Shown piece by piece: positions 32,820-44,945 of a stretch of DNA of 64,000 nucleotides. The DNA comes from Hymenochaete sp. R1 (Eukaryota > Basidiomycota > Agaricomycetes > Hymenochaetales > Hymenochaetaceae). Numbering within the stretch: the stretch's first letter is position 1; the number at the start of each line of letters is the position of its first letter. Below the pieces are notes generated by a model. The model was not told where the DNA came from, ran no database searches, and saw only the letters and a list, made by a program, of their open reading frames with translations. The stretch lies in NCBI GenBank assembly GCA_019400425.1, contig JAFREE010000067.1, positions 60,163 to 124,162 of the forward strand, read 5' to 3'. The translations under genes and the position numbers were made by a program.

Positions 32820-34561
32820 ATGTCTCAGCAATCAACCATATCCAAGCCGTCGCTCTCAGGCGTGAAGATTAAGACAAGAAAACGGACTGCACAAGCCCAA
32901 GCTAAACACGAACCTGCCGGTAAGTTGACGTTTTCCACAGACACAGCACCGACATTCATTGATGTACAATCTCTGATGATTTCGTTACAGTCTTCAGAGA
33001 CCAGCTCTATAAACATCTAGAGACCGTTCCAGAGGGAGACTTTGACGGATACTACAACAAACTTGTGCAAGCTGGATCCACACTCGAATTTCTCAAGTAT
33101 GCCGAAGCCTTCTACGAGATTTTCTTCGCTGGAGGTCTCCTCCAACCGGGAGGAAGCTACGTCCAGGATAACGCTCCTTCGTCTCCGTTCTCTGTACTTA
33201 AGGCCAAATCGCCGCCCGAGGTGGAGGACATGAAGAAATACGTGGACGTTCTTAACAAGCTTACTAGAAGGTATGTATTATTCAGACGTAGTTACGGTTG
33301 TTTGGTACACATATACTAATGAAGATGTCTGCGGCTGTAGGTACAAGTACCTCCAGAGACCGCTTGAGCAAACTTCTTTGCCTGGCTTGATCCAGTACAT
33401 GAACCGATGGCCGGCTGATCAGAGAGACAAGTTCTCTCTCGCATGCGGTTTGATCATGGCCCAACAGCTCTCCACAACCGCGCCGTTGCTTACCCTTACA
33501 AAGGATCACCTCGTCAAGGATAGTGAGTTATTCTTTCAAGATTCGTTAGTTGATTTTATGTAATGCCATCGCAGATCTTGCGTTGGAGCTCATCACGGTC
33601 ATTTTCCGCGCCTATTTGGCCGAACAGACGATGGACAACCTGAGCAGCAATCTGCGCAAACATGGCATCAAGGACCTTCTGCTTTTCCTTCCTGGAAACA
33701 GACGTGACCCAAAGATTTTGGAGGATCATTTCAAGAAAGCAGGATTGCCGCAGGTAGCGGACTGGTTCATGCGCAAGCAGAACGCTGCTGCAAAGGATAG
33801 TGTAGTGAAAACGATGAAAGAGCTCTTCGCAGACGAAGAGCGTACGACAGACGAGGTGTGTCTATATTGCTTATTGCGACGATATTAGCTTTTTAACGGT
33901 CGTGTTATCTTTCAGATGATCGAATCTCTTAAAACCACGATGGATGATATGCAGATGCCTCCAGCTGACTTCGTCGGCTGCATCTGGCAAGGCTGCATGG
34001 CCCAGGTCGACTGGAACTCCCGCGCCGATCAGCTCGAAGCCAACATTATCCGCGATGTCACTGTAAAAAAATTAATTCCATCGATAAGACCCGGTATCTC
34101 TGACCCATGTGTTCTTTGGCTACAAATAGAAATATGCGCCGGTTTTGGAGCCGTTCTGCGATAACGCGAAGACGCAAGTGGCGTTAATCAATGCCGTACA
34201 GGTGTATTGTTATGATGAAGCGCGAGTAATGAAGGCGTTCACTCAGCTTCTCAAGGTACGGTGATTTCCGGTGTTTTATCTTACGTTGTCGATTATCAAA
34301 AGAGTGGACTGACGTGGTATGTGGATTTGCAGGTGTTGTATAATAAAGATTGTATTTCTGCCCAGGCCATTATTTATTGGCATCAGAAGGGCGCGAAGCC
34401 GCAAGGGAAGAACAACTTCCTCAAGGCCACTGAACCGCTTGTCAAGGTTTGTAAAATCTCTACCTGCCCCCTTTTTATCGCCGATTGTCATATAATGGAA
34501 TTACTGACCTTAATTCCAGTTCCTCGAAGAGCAGGAAGACGAGAGCGACGATGAAGAGTAG
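32820..34561 (+). CDS. BZW1: eIF5-mimic protein (BZW family)
   Basis: Model: join(32820..32919,32991..33270,33341..33522,33575..33855,33916..34062,34130..34255,34333..34446,34520..34561), 423 residues, as usual for the family. It starts MSQQSTISKPSLSGVKIKTR. The helical middle has FRDQLYKHLETVPEGDFDGY, LDYAE-type helices (LEFLKYAEAFYEIFFAGGLL) and LACGLIMAQQL. The C-terminal W2 domain contains YDEARVMKAFTQLLKVLYN, AIIYWHQKGAKPQG and the acidic end FLEEQEDESDDEE that binds eIF2-beta in eIF5. BZW proteins compete with eIF5 and tighten start-codon choice. Seven introns of 52-77 nt all join in frame. Identity is firm. Confidence 0.97.
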
Positions 34562-36232
34562 ATTTTTTTTGAAAGTCTTCATTCGATGTGGTTTCGACCA
34601 CATCACACGAATGGTTTAGTTCTGATTGCCATTGTATTTGTTCTTATACATTGTATTCATTTCGTGTATTGACCGAGAAACGAGACGGTTCATTTTATCC
34701 CTTTTCTTTTCTTCGATTTTAGATTGAGGCGCGTGGTTTGATACGACCCCTGGGTCACACACATTTACCGGCAGAGACGAAACCAGCGATACTCTATTAC
34801 TAACCTAACAGTGCATTTTCAAGCAAGACTGACGACGGGCCTTCCTACTTGAGACTGTCGGCGGCTGCGCGTCCAGAATTGGCCGCCACACTCTCCTGTT
34901 TCTGAGCTTCCCTTCCTCTATTCCTTATCAACTCAAGGTTGATTGTTTGCCTACAACAACTCGGACACATTTTCTTCATTAGGTAAACTTAGCACCGATG
35001 CTGACTTCGTCCTCAAAAAGGGATCTGGTTTCATTGTTGCAGCCCCCGTATGGTAACGTACGATTCCACTCATTCTTGCTCAGCGTCTTCCAACCAGACA
35101 ATCTCTTGTGTTTCCTCTTTTTTGACTTTATCCAACGGACAAACACATGCATGCACTCGTCGGCAGGCGATCGTTTGGTGCCTAGCATGAAGTCAAGCAA
35201 TTGCAAGAGTATGTGCAAGTTTCATATGTCATTGCGCGTATTCATTGATTTCGAGTCCTTTAGGGGGAAACTTCGAAATTACGAGAAGTCGACGGATTAG
35301 GATCGGGTTGTTTTTTTATGAACGTATTCGGGCCTTCCCGTCAACGTGAGTGGACCAACACATGTTCAGCGGCGGTCCGGTGCTGACCTACGTTATTCAG
35401 GAAGACGCCAGCAATATACACAGAATCTGTCATGATCTAGTCTTTGATCGGACCGGCGAGGTAGTGTTAGGAAGCTTGAGGAACGAAAGTGCGAAGATGT
35501 CGCGAGCGTGGGTGGGAGGACTACGCATGTGGTAGAAATTGTGGAGAAGGAAGACATCTAGCTGCACTTGAGTCTGCTGCTCTGATCTCGTACGGAAAGG
35601 TGCTTTGGAGCGATGGAGTTTGGGCGGGAAAGAATGATGAAGAAGTCTATTTTCTCGAGATTAAGCTTTTGGGAAGCTTTGGGCTTAATGGGCGAGGTTT
35701 GTATCCGAAATCACAGGTAAGGGTAAGTGTGGGTGCCAGTGGGCGGACGCCAGCGAGACTGCTTCCGCAACGGCACATCAAACTCCGGCTACTAGCCCTC
35801 TTGTTTGGATTTCCGTCCCCATTCTTGTCAGAATGAAGTGCACTGAGACGGTGATTGGGATGGAGATCAGAAACGAATTGGATGGTATTGATCGTATCTG
35901 TGCGGGAAGTGACGCAATCCAGTCCAATCCAGTCCGAGACGAGCGGCGAAAATAACGAGCTTATAGTACTGTTTTTGAATACATTTTCGGGAGTTATGAT
36001 GAAGTTATTTGAGCGCAGGAAATACGATGAGCGAGAGTCGGAAGGGAGGGTGTAAATGGTCATGAGAGTAGGAGAGCATATGGCTAATGGTCAATGCGTT
36101 CCTGAGAAGAGCTAGTAGTAAGTAGTAATAGTAATAGTAAATACAATACACTCTTGACCGCCGCCGTCGTCGCCGTCTCTCCCCGGCTCTCTCCCTCCAC
36201 CATAACATAACACATCCATAACGCCCGCTGTG
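34562..36232. other. 1.7-kb intergenic region before the Zn2Cys6 gene
   Basis: The transcription-factor promoter lies here; such genes often have long upstream regions. Frames at 34979-35218 (-), 35489-35836 (+) and 35647-36063 (-) have no family or splice support. A run of TAGTAATAG-like repeats occurs at 36110-36140. Confidence 0.5.
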
Positions 36233-39200
36233 ATGTCCCTCTCTCCCGCTTCCATCGACGGCGCAGAGAACCTCAAGCCTCTTAAACGTCGCAGAACAAC
36301 AACAAGCTCGTCCTCAACAATGGACGTTCAATCCCCCACCACGCCAATCTCGCTTCACACAAGCAACAACTCACTCCATCTGCATCAGCAGCAGCAGCAA
36401 CAGGCACAACAGCAAAACATAGACGCCTCGGGCTCTGCGTCGTCGGCGAACATCCCCAAGCGGGGTGCACGAGCGTGTACGGCATGCAGGAAGGGGAAGA
36501 ACCGTTGTGAAGGAGAGGTCCGTCTGCCGTCTGCCTGCCCCCGTTCTTATATCATTTCTGCCACTGTGATTGTCTCTCTCGCTCTCTCGCTTTCGTCCGC
36601 CCCGGGCCTGAGTGGCCCACCCCTGCCCCGCTTTCCCCAGACCTAGACACCATTCTCCTCCGCTAGCTGTCCGGCGCACCCGCCCCGGCCCGGGGGAGGG
36701 ACACGTTCTGCTCATTGCCATTGCATTAACATCCTCATGGGCGGTCTGGCCTGCGTGCTCTGTTTCTAATGGACTACGATGACCCCATTCTCTTTTAAAG
36801 CATGTGTGCGCGTGTCTGTATCTGTTTTGACTGATACCACTCTTTCCCCCCATCCAGGCCCCGTGTAGACGGTGTCAACTATCGGGCTCGCAATGCGTTT
36901 TTGAGAAGCCAGAGAAAAAGAAAGATCAGGCGGCGCTGGTGAATGGGAGCGTAGAGTTCGTTTTTTTTCGCACCACGCTTTCGATATTGGCCTATTGGCC
37001 TATCTGACCTGTTTGTTTGTAATGCTCCTCACAGGAGGGTATCCCGGCTCGAGGGACAATATCTCGTACGTCCCTTTCGTCTTTCTCCCCACCCACTCTC
37101 TACCTTGTCCTTATCTTCCAATCCGATATGAAAACCTCAAATTTGACAACTGAATTCAACTCCTAATAGGTCATGCAAAGCCAAATGATCGGCCTCCAAT
37201 CTTCCCTCGACCGGATCCTCACCCACCTCCAATCCCAGGCCTCCGTAAGTCCCTCTCAACACCACCATTCAATCCCTCAGGTTCTACACTCGAACGTACG
37301 CAACGCGCCAAACGCCAACACTGGCGTGAATAATAACAATAATAACAATGGGGGATACATGCCGGCGAACGGACCTCCGCGCGGAACCGTGGACCTGTTC
37401 AATCCGTCAGATGCGGGGTCCGGGGGCGTGGGTAGTGCGGGGACGGGAGCGTCAGGAGGAGGGCCTGGGGACTCGCCGCATGTGCACGGGAGAGGCCCAC
37501 AGGGTCAGAGGGCCTTCCCGCCTTTGCCTGGCTTCGCGCCCCCGGTGAGCGTTTGGTTCATCTTATCCATTTCTGAGTTGCAGTTGCTTTAGATAAGTGT
37601 GATTTGGGGACTGACTGTCTTCTGTTCTTCTGTTCTTTTGTTCCTTGGTGCGTTAGCCTCATAAATATGCCACGTACGGGATCGTGCCGAGTACGGCGCC
37701 ATCGTCAGATGATGAATCGGAGGATACGCTGCCGAGGTCATCGATGAATGCACCTATTGAAGCTCTTCAAGGACTTGCGAATGCTGCTGCAGAGGCTGCT
37801 GCAGCTCCATCCACGTCCCCACCAAGGTATGCTGTGTCTTCGCCCTTGAATGTGAGATATAATACTAATAGGATGTTATTGTATAGGGTGCGGAAGCGGA
37901 AGAGAGCTGAACCTACGCCCAGGAATGCGTTTCCACATGTTGTTGAGAAGGTTAGTAACTGATTGGTCGTTCTTTGTGCTTAAGTCTTATTTCTGTATAG
38001 GGACTCGTGTCCGAAGCTGAAGCTCGCGAGCTCTACGGAATGCAAGTTCAGACATTAGCTCTATCCCATTCCTCCATCTAACCAAACTATAGCTTCTTCT
38101 CCGGCTGCCACCTCTTCATTCCCCTCTTCGACCCCTCCTACGACACTTACGAATCTCTCAAAGAACGTACCCCATGGACGTTCGATGCCATCCTCGCCAT
38201 CGCCTCCAAGATCCGCTCAGGAACGGGCCCGCTAACGCCGACATTCTACAAGTGCCTTGAAGAAGCGCAGGGGATTGCACGTTCGTCGCTGTTTGGACCC
38301 GTGGTGAGGAAGGAGGCGGTGCAGGGGATGTTGCTGCTGGCGGCGTGGAGTACGAATGGGTGGTTGCCGAGTGGGCATGCGATGCGGATGGCGTTGGATT
38401 TGGGGCTGCATCGGGCGGTGGAGAAGTTGGCGGATCCGGCAGGGGCGAAGAGGAGGTCAGAGGAGGAGGAGAGAGATTTGGGTGAGTTTCTCTATTCTTC
38501 TTTTTTGGGGAGGGGAGGTTATTTTGGATTGAATTGCGCCGTATCTCGACTTATAACTGGAGAACGGGTAAAGTCAACCAAATATGAAAAGCTTTCACAT
38601 TCCCTTCCTTCATTTTGGCGTTTCTGCCGGCATACCCCCCACATGGTTTACATGAACCAAATACTGCTCTGTTTAGACAATCGTTGCTGTCCCCAAATAC
38701 GGAGACGCTTTTCTTAGCAACATCGTTCCGAATCTCCCAACTATCGTCCCTCTTCTCGTCTCGCACCTTTCCCTGCATCTTACTAACGAGATTATTTAGT
38801 TGTTTCCGCTAGGATCTGGCTATGTCTGTATTGGTTCGACCATCAGTGAGCGTTCCGTTTCAGTTTTTTTTTTTCCTTTTTTCCTTCCTTCTTCTCCCAG
38901 TCTCCGAATGAAAGCTGCAATGGTCCGATGGGCTTGGTGTTTCGGCCGTCCAGAGTACCTGACGTCAGGACCGGCATTACCGAATGCCGATAGCATTTGA
39001 GATCTATTTTTATCCAGCGAAAGCCCCTAATAATAGATCGTATGACGGAAGCGAGCTCTTTTCGGAGTACCGGGCAACGAGCAACCCCGCTTACTTTTCT
39101 ATTCCCTCTTCCTCTTCATTTTAAACCCTTATCACTTCGTCTTTCCTTCCATTCTACCGCTGAGTAATGATGCTCAAGAATACTGACCCATTGATTTTTG

Positions 39201-40620
39201 AATGTATGATGTGATTTTGATTATAGAATGAGTCTCGGTACCGGTCGTCCGATTGTGCTGAGGGACGAGACGTCGATCCGGCATTGCCGTGTGTTGTTGA
39301 CACATTCAATGGCATCGCCAACGGATGTGAGATTGATATCAATGATTGAACTGATGGTGCAAAAAAGTGAGTTCTCGTGTGTTTCTTCGCTAGATTGCTT
39401 TCTCCTAATCACATGCGTTACAGCGCAAATATACGAGACGCTGTCATCATCGAATGGACAAGTGAACCATAATACTCTTGCCTTCATTCGGAGGGCAAAT
39501 GTTGCTCTCGACAAATGGTGGGCTGACAACGACGAATTACATGGTTCGTGCATCTTATATTATTGTACTGTCATTGTCCAATAATCTATAAATTATGCAC
39601 AGCGAGAACCCAGGACGAGGAATCCCTCCCTCGCAAAATCTTGGCTGGTGAATTACATTACGCCAAACTATGGCTCGTATGCGTTGCTCTCAGAGGCGCT
39701 TCCTGGGACAAAATGCCCTTTGAGCAGCGCGAGCTTGCATTTGACGCTAAAGACGCCGCATCGACGTGCCTTTCGATCTTCCTCAACTCAACCGCGTATC
39801 GTGCGGCGCTTCGGTATGCAGTGCATGATAGCCTCGTAACGGCGGCGTTTTCGGGATTATTCTTGTTAAAAATGGCGAATTTGTTCCCTGGTGATTTGGA
39901 CTTGTTGGGTATTATGGGGCAAGTGGACCAATTGGCGTCGTTACTTTCGGAGGTAGCTGCTGAAAGGTAATGTACCCTGATTACTATAAGATTGACGACT
40001 ACGGAAGCTCAACTTACATATTGTTTGGAACTTTTGTTGTACGTTTGTAGATACGCTTTAACACTGCGCATTATGCTGCATAACCTCCGCCGTAAGCTTA
40101 GCGCCAGCATGGGCGCGAACGGCTCTTCACACCACGCTCTCACAAACACCAACAATAACGTTCCTCTTCCTCTCGGCTCGAACGTAGACGCAGCCTCCGC
40201 CCCTAATATGATATATCCCCCCTCCTCTCCTTCTTTCGTCATTGACCCCGTCGCACTCTCTGTAGGGCTAGGGGCCATGCCTGGTTCAGCGCCGGTGACA
40301 ATAGAAGATCTGGGGCTTGCCTGGGGAGGTGCTGTGGCTGGTGCGACGAATGGCGGCGGTGGGAAGGGAGGCGGGAGTCCAAGTGGGTCTGCGGATGACG
40401 GTTTTTTCGGACCATCAGCGTTACCGTTGTGGCTGCAGGAAGGCGTACGTCTCCGTTTTTGTTCGCTGTATTTGAGCTTTTGTATAATTGCTGATATTGG
40501 ACTTTGCAGAGTCTGACGGACCTTGGCATACCGACGAATGGGTCAGACGATATCTTCCTCCGGTTCGCGGGACAGAACGGCTGGACAGGCGACTTTGCGC
40601 CTATGCCTGAAGCATGGTAG
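36233..40620 (+). CDS. Zn(II)2Cys6 transcription factor with fungal-specific TF domain
   Basis: Model: join(36233..36517,36858..36955,37035..37065,37170..37544,37657..37826,37887..37950,38001..38041,38093..38481,38800..38845,39227..39366,39424..39543,39603..39966,40051..40444,40510..40620), 875 residues. The binuclear zinc cluster, split by intron 1, reads CTACRKGKNRC then CRRCQLSGSQC (C-x2-C-x6-C-x5-C-x2-C-x6-C), near residues 83-109. A short coiled coil follows (RVSRLEGQYLVMQSQM). The middle homology region starts IFFSGCHLFIPLFD and includes AWSTNGWLPSGHAMRMALDL, ARIWLCLYWFDHQ and MSLGTGRP. It should bind CGG-type sites in the nucleus; the target genes are unknown. The general layout resembles fungal regulators of the PrtT kind. 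Intron 7 starts with GC instead of GT. Introns 1, 8 and 9 are 340, 318 and 381 nt, far longer than the rest. Confidence 0.93.
36380..36418 (+). repeat. CAG/CAA repeat coding for a Gln-rich stretch
   Basis: The repeat encodes HQQQQQQAQQQ in exon 1 of the Zn2Cys6 factor. It is a likely length-variable site. Confidence 0.8.
38042..38092 (+). other. GC-AG intron in the Zn2Cys6 gene
   Basis: The 51-nt intron starts GCAAGT and ends CTATAG. Removing it restores ELYGIFFSGCHLF, the expected start of the middle homology region. No GT donor nearby keeps the frame. Confidence 0.85.
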
Positions 40621-42579
40621 CGAACTTAAAATGCAAGACTGGTGCAAGAGCAAAAATTGTGACCAAAGTAAAACGTTTTTCCTTCTTCAATGAGCGTTTC
40701 TATTCTCAACTTCAGAGTAGGTTTATCCCGTGTCCCTTTCAATGGTTTCCCCTTTCAATATCATTACTATTGCGTACTTCTTTGTCTTAACTTCGATTCG
40801 CTTCCCTTCTCCTTCACAACATTTCTTCGAATTCGGATCTGTGTATCAGTAACTGTTGTCTTTCCTTCCTTCATTGCTCTGCGTCCTTTCGACCTCGATC
40901 TGTGGGTGCAGTCACTTCTCGCCCAATGTTCTGTATTGATATCCTTTTTTCAGGTTTCAAAGCTGTTGTTCCCTATGTTTTACACTTATATTCCTGTCCT
41001 TTCCATTTTTTTCTACCCCTTCTGTCCTCGTTGATGAGTGATTCAAAATTCATGCGTTTAGGCCTATGACATCATTTGTCTACTTTCAGGTAGCTCGTTT
41101 CCAAACTTTATGACAGGTTTGAAGCCGTCACCTTTACGTTTCAATACTCACTTTACGAACTCATGTTCGTAGCTCTGCTCAGACAACGAGTTGGACGATG
41201 AACTACGCAAGAAAAAATTCTGGATCTTGACGCCCAGGTTTCATTTTCGAGGACAGGTTTCAGTGATACTCTCTCCCCTTCAAGTTTTCGGAAAACGGTA
41301 TATGCACTACGAAGTGAGGGTGATTACGCATCGAGGGTTACGATGGTGCATGGCTGGATACGCACTTTACGGTGACGACCGACGACCTCATACTATTTTG
41401 GTCCAGCCTATCTGTCACATTCTACTACCCAGTCTCTTCTAACAGTGCTCAGTACGTCCTAGCACAACTGAAGCGACCCTGATTCCTTCTTGAAGATATC
41501 CGGGAGAAATATCACCGCTACTATTCTCCGCCTCGAACATATTTTTCTCCTGGGATTGCCTCTTTACCTATCATGCTCTCGATATGGCCCCGGCCTATTA
41601 CATGCCTTCTGGCTTACTTGCATACGATTCACCAGACCGTCAAGCTTCAGGCTAAGCAATGAGGTACTCGTTTCCGCGCGTTAGTTTCGATTAACGAAAC
41701 TATGATACCTCATGTTATTTGAAATTCATTGCACTTGATAAGGCATAACTAAAGTGGTAAGCACGTTTGAAGACACTTTTGTACGAAAAACTACTGACAT
41801 GCAACTTACTCTCAGGTTGTTTTTTCCAATCCATTTTCTCAAGATTTGCACTGCAGTCACTGAAAGCTGCAGTTTGTATTCGATGTCTAGGTATTTTCTT
41901 CCCTCCGTCTTTTCTTTTCGTTAGAAGATGACTTCGGAATCAGAGCTTTAGGCTTACCCATCGTCATTCATAGTTCTCTTCTGATTTAAGCGTTAAGTTT
42001 GGGATCACACATTGTACGTTTGCAATTTGAATGTTTTCTTTACGTTTGCTCACGTCACATAGGCAGAGTTTGCAACCTGCTAAAATTCTTCTTCCGGCCC
42101 GGTCTCTATGACTTCCATACTTTGTCCCGTATGATAACAGTTAACACACCGAACATTGAACTTTGTTGGACAACTCATTCGCACATCAGAGGTGAGCGCG
42201 TGTTTATTAGGTCTTGCGACTCTGGACAAGATCCACTATTCGTAGTTTCTGATATCTTATATAGGATAAAACTCAGTCCCTTTACCTTTACCAACTTGAA
42301 CTCGAACTCACGGACAGCCTCTGGTTTCCAGCTTTTCATGTTTGCGCCAACTTACTTCCGCTTCAAGTTTTTAAAAGTGGCCGGAGCAAAATGGGGTGAT
42401 GACTCGGACCAGTACACGTCATGAGTTCCGATAATGTTAGGCCGATAAATGCTTTGCATCGAGGGCAAAAGTCTATTTAATTCGCTGCCTAAAACTCGCC
42501 TTCTGCTCATCATAGCAATCTCCCTTCAACGTTTTCTGTGCTTGCCAGTTGCATCAGAAAGCCACCCTCACCAATCGAT
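40621..42579. other. 2-kb intergenic region, no supported gene
   Basis: The plus strand is T-rich from about 40,690 to 41,030; the frame there translates to Phe/Leu/Ser-rich low complexity. Short frames at 41191-41442 and 41999-42424 lack start context, splice sites or family resemblance. This is one of the emptiest stretches of the window. It could hold a non-coding transcript, but nothing shows it. Confidence 0.5.
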
Positions 42580-43422
42580 ATGGCCGATTACAATCGACGC
42601 AATCCCGACTTCCTCTCGAAGATCCTCAGTAACGACATCATACCCAACCCAGACAAGTTAACCGATGGCGATGCTCGTGACAAAGCTTCCAAGCTGAGGA
42701 ACGAGGTTACTGGACTCAAAGAGTCGCTCAATAAAACTGTTGAACGTCTGAATAGACATACTGACGACAACAACTTTTCGATTGCTCAAGCTCCACTTCA
42801 ACGCAGGCTACGCTCTATCGAAGACGCAATCAAGGACCTAAAAGGCGAATTGGAGTCATCAGACCAGACTCAAGGCATATCGAGCTGGGACTTCAGCGTC
42901 GTCGAGGCGGCAGCGACCTTCGAATACGAACTTTTCCGCTTCTTCCATGTAGCGCACTACTGTGCTCATCATCCCGAGGAGATCGAAGACCGGCAACAAG
43001 GTAGCCTGGAGTTTTACTCAAAGGTCTGCTCCAACCTAGAGTGCGCTCTTGCAGGGTCAGATGATTCTGGGTCCTTTGATTCTGGGACGAAAGGCTGGTC
43101 TGAATGGGAGGTGGTTCAGCATTATAAAAGCATACGCGAAAGGTTGGAGAACTGGATCAAAGATCAGCCAGGTATCGGACATAATATCGACTTTGAGAAT
43201 GGGACACATCTTAGTCGTACTCAAGTTGAGAACATCGAGCGGAAGAAGGGTGCAAAAAGTGCCGCCGAAGCTCTGCGCGAGGCCGGAGGCAGCCGCATGG
43301 CGACGCACGCCAGTGACCCGAAGGCTAAAGAAGATAAAACAAGCGGGACGGGGGCAAAGCGTAGTGATGGAAAGGACCACGGGCGAGCTGGCAAGAAGTC
43401 AGAATCTGTTCCCTTTTCGTGA
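42580..43422 (+). CDS. family-P orphan protein, single-unit diverged member (copy 2)
   Basis: One intronless frame, 280 residues from ATG 42580. It matches one unit of the larger family-P proteins. A helical region (LRNEVTGLKESLNKTVERLN) is followed by VEAAATFEYELF, where the others have Ala-Ala-Cys-x-Cys-Glu-x-x-Leu-Phe and the Cys is lost. Next come SLEFYSKVC (others MEFHAxxC; His replaced by Tyr, Cys kept), an HY-x-S-x-R-E-x-L-E-N block, and NIDFENGTH (others DFENCxH). A basic, disordered tail follows. The order of blocks is the same, so I place it in the family, although it is too diverged for certainty by eye. No signal peptide or membrane segment is present. Function unknown. Confidence 0.78.
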   Translation: MADYNRRNPDFLSKILSNDIIPNPDKLTDGDARDKASKLRNEVTGLKESLNKTVERLNRHTDDNNFSIAQAPLQRRLRSIEDAIKDLKGELESSDQTQGISSWDFSVVEAAATFEYELFRFFHVAHYCAHHPEEIEDRQQGSLEFYSKVCSNLECALAGSDDSGSFDSGTKGWSEWEVVQHYKSIRERLENWIKDQPGIGHNIDFENGTHLSRTQVENIERKKGAKSAAEALREAGGSRMATHASDPKAKEDKTSGTGAKRSDGKDHGRAGKKSESVPFS

Positions 43423-44945
43423 GTTGCTATAATCATGGAGTATGTTTCAATACTCATCTGTATTTTTTCCCTAACAATATTGCTGTGACGCTCCTACTTA
43501 TGGGACCTTCAGAAGCGGCATGCCAGGGTTTGAGGATTAGTTCCCTCTGGATTGGCTAACATATGTCTAGTCGGGAGCTGTAATACATTGAATATACTCA
43601 CCATAGTCTTACTTTTGATTTGATAGATACTGTACATTCTACAGGGCCGTTCTCAATATTGATGGAATGGAAATGCCAACAACAAAAAAAACCAAGGCCA
43701 GGGGGGCGTTACGTAATTTGTGTACTGCCTGAATAGGAGAAACGCTCGCACGCATTCAGAAGTCAGAGTCTCGACTTCTCGACGTACATGTACACACTAG
43801 CACTTCTCAGATAAGTTCCTATTCTGTCATGGCGGCCTATGTACTAATGCTAAGCTACGCCGGCGTACCCTTACTCTTATTCCGGTCTTGATTCTACTCC
43901 AAGTCTCCCTTTCTTTTTCCTTTTTGATTATCTGCTTAACAAACATCTGTCTTGCACAGCCGCTGGTATCGTACAGAACATCGTCTTCTTCTGTCAAAAC
44001 ATCAACTGCACGTACAATAATATGTACGTTTCTCCAGTCTACTGGACTGCCACACACCTATGCAAAGTGTACCCCATGCCGTAACGAGCATCGCATAGGG
44101 AGGAACTATTCAGATGCCGGAGAGTTTGGGACGGAATGCGAACTTGTTCAAGTCCTTCAAGTTGGGATTCTCCGACCCGTTAGTAACACATCAACACTTA
44201 TCTTGTAAATGGACTTGACTCTCCGTCGCACTTCGTTGACAGAAAGGTTACGGACGGGCTTAAAGTGGGAGTGTCTCTAATTCGGGGATGTGACGGAGAG
44301 AGAGAACATTATAGTTGTGATTATAATGAGAAGTCAGAGTACGAGTATATGCCAGTGGAGATTTGATTTCTGGCGCTGACTTGCGTTGACAATGTCACCT
44401 TTTCATGCTCGAAGATGCTTTCGATGTACAAATAATTATTGCTAAATGGGCGTAAATATATGTGTACAAGTAGAAAGATATCATTATATGCCAGTAAGAG
44501 CCGTGATCGAGTTCCTCTCCGAGCCTAAAGAACAAGTTTGGTGTGATTATGTAATTTATGGATTGCGCCATCGCCGGCAAGGATGAGTCGCTCGCTCTCA
44601 CGCACTACACTGGACACTGGACGAACACCGTGCAGTGCAACGTCAGGCGAATTCCATTACAATGGTTCCAATACACTTGAACTCTTGCTTCCTTCGGCCT
44701 TTGCTTTGCCCCCTTCATACCTGCGAAGCTCTCTCTGTGTGGTTTATAAGGTCATCGGCGACGGCTTACATGCAGGCCGACGTTAACCGCGGCACCTCCG
44801 GAAGACTCCGATCCCATTTCGGGGAGTGAAGAACGAGTCAGCGAGATCCGGACCACCGTCTACCATCTCTTGGATTGTGCATTAAAGCTTTCTCTCTTCA
44901 GCTTATCTACAAGACTTGAATATTCTCTGAGAATATATCATTAAG
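43423..44945. other. 1.5-kb intergenic region
   Basis: A frame from about 43,966 to 44,085 translates to 40 residues ending VYPMP but has no convincing start. A hydrophobic 20-codon frame at 43830-43892 could suggest a broken membrane protein, which I cannot prove. Otherwise nothing is seen. Confidence 0.45.

Noticed and set aside
37243..37278. GTAAGT to CTCAG, a possible 36-nt intron in the Zn2Cys6 gene
   Set aside because: Too short for splicing, and the sequence is in frame as exon.
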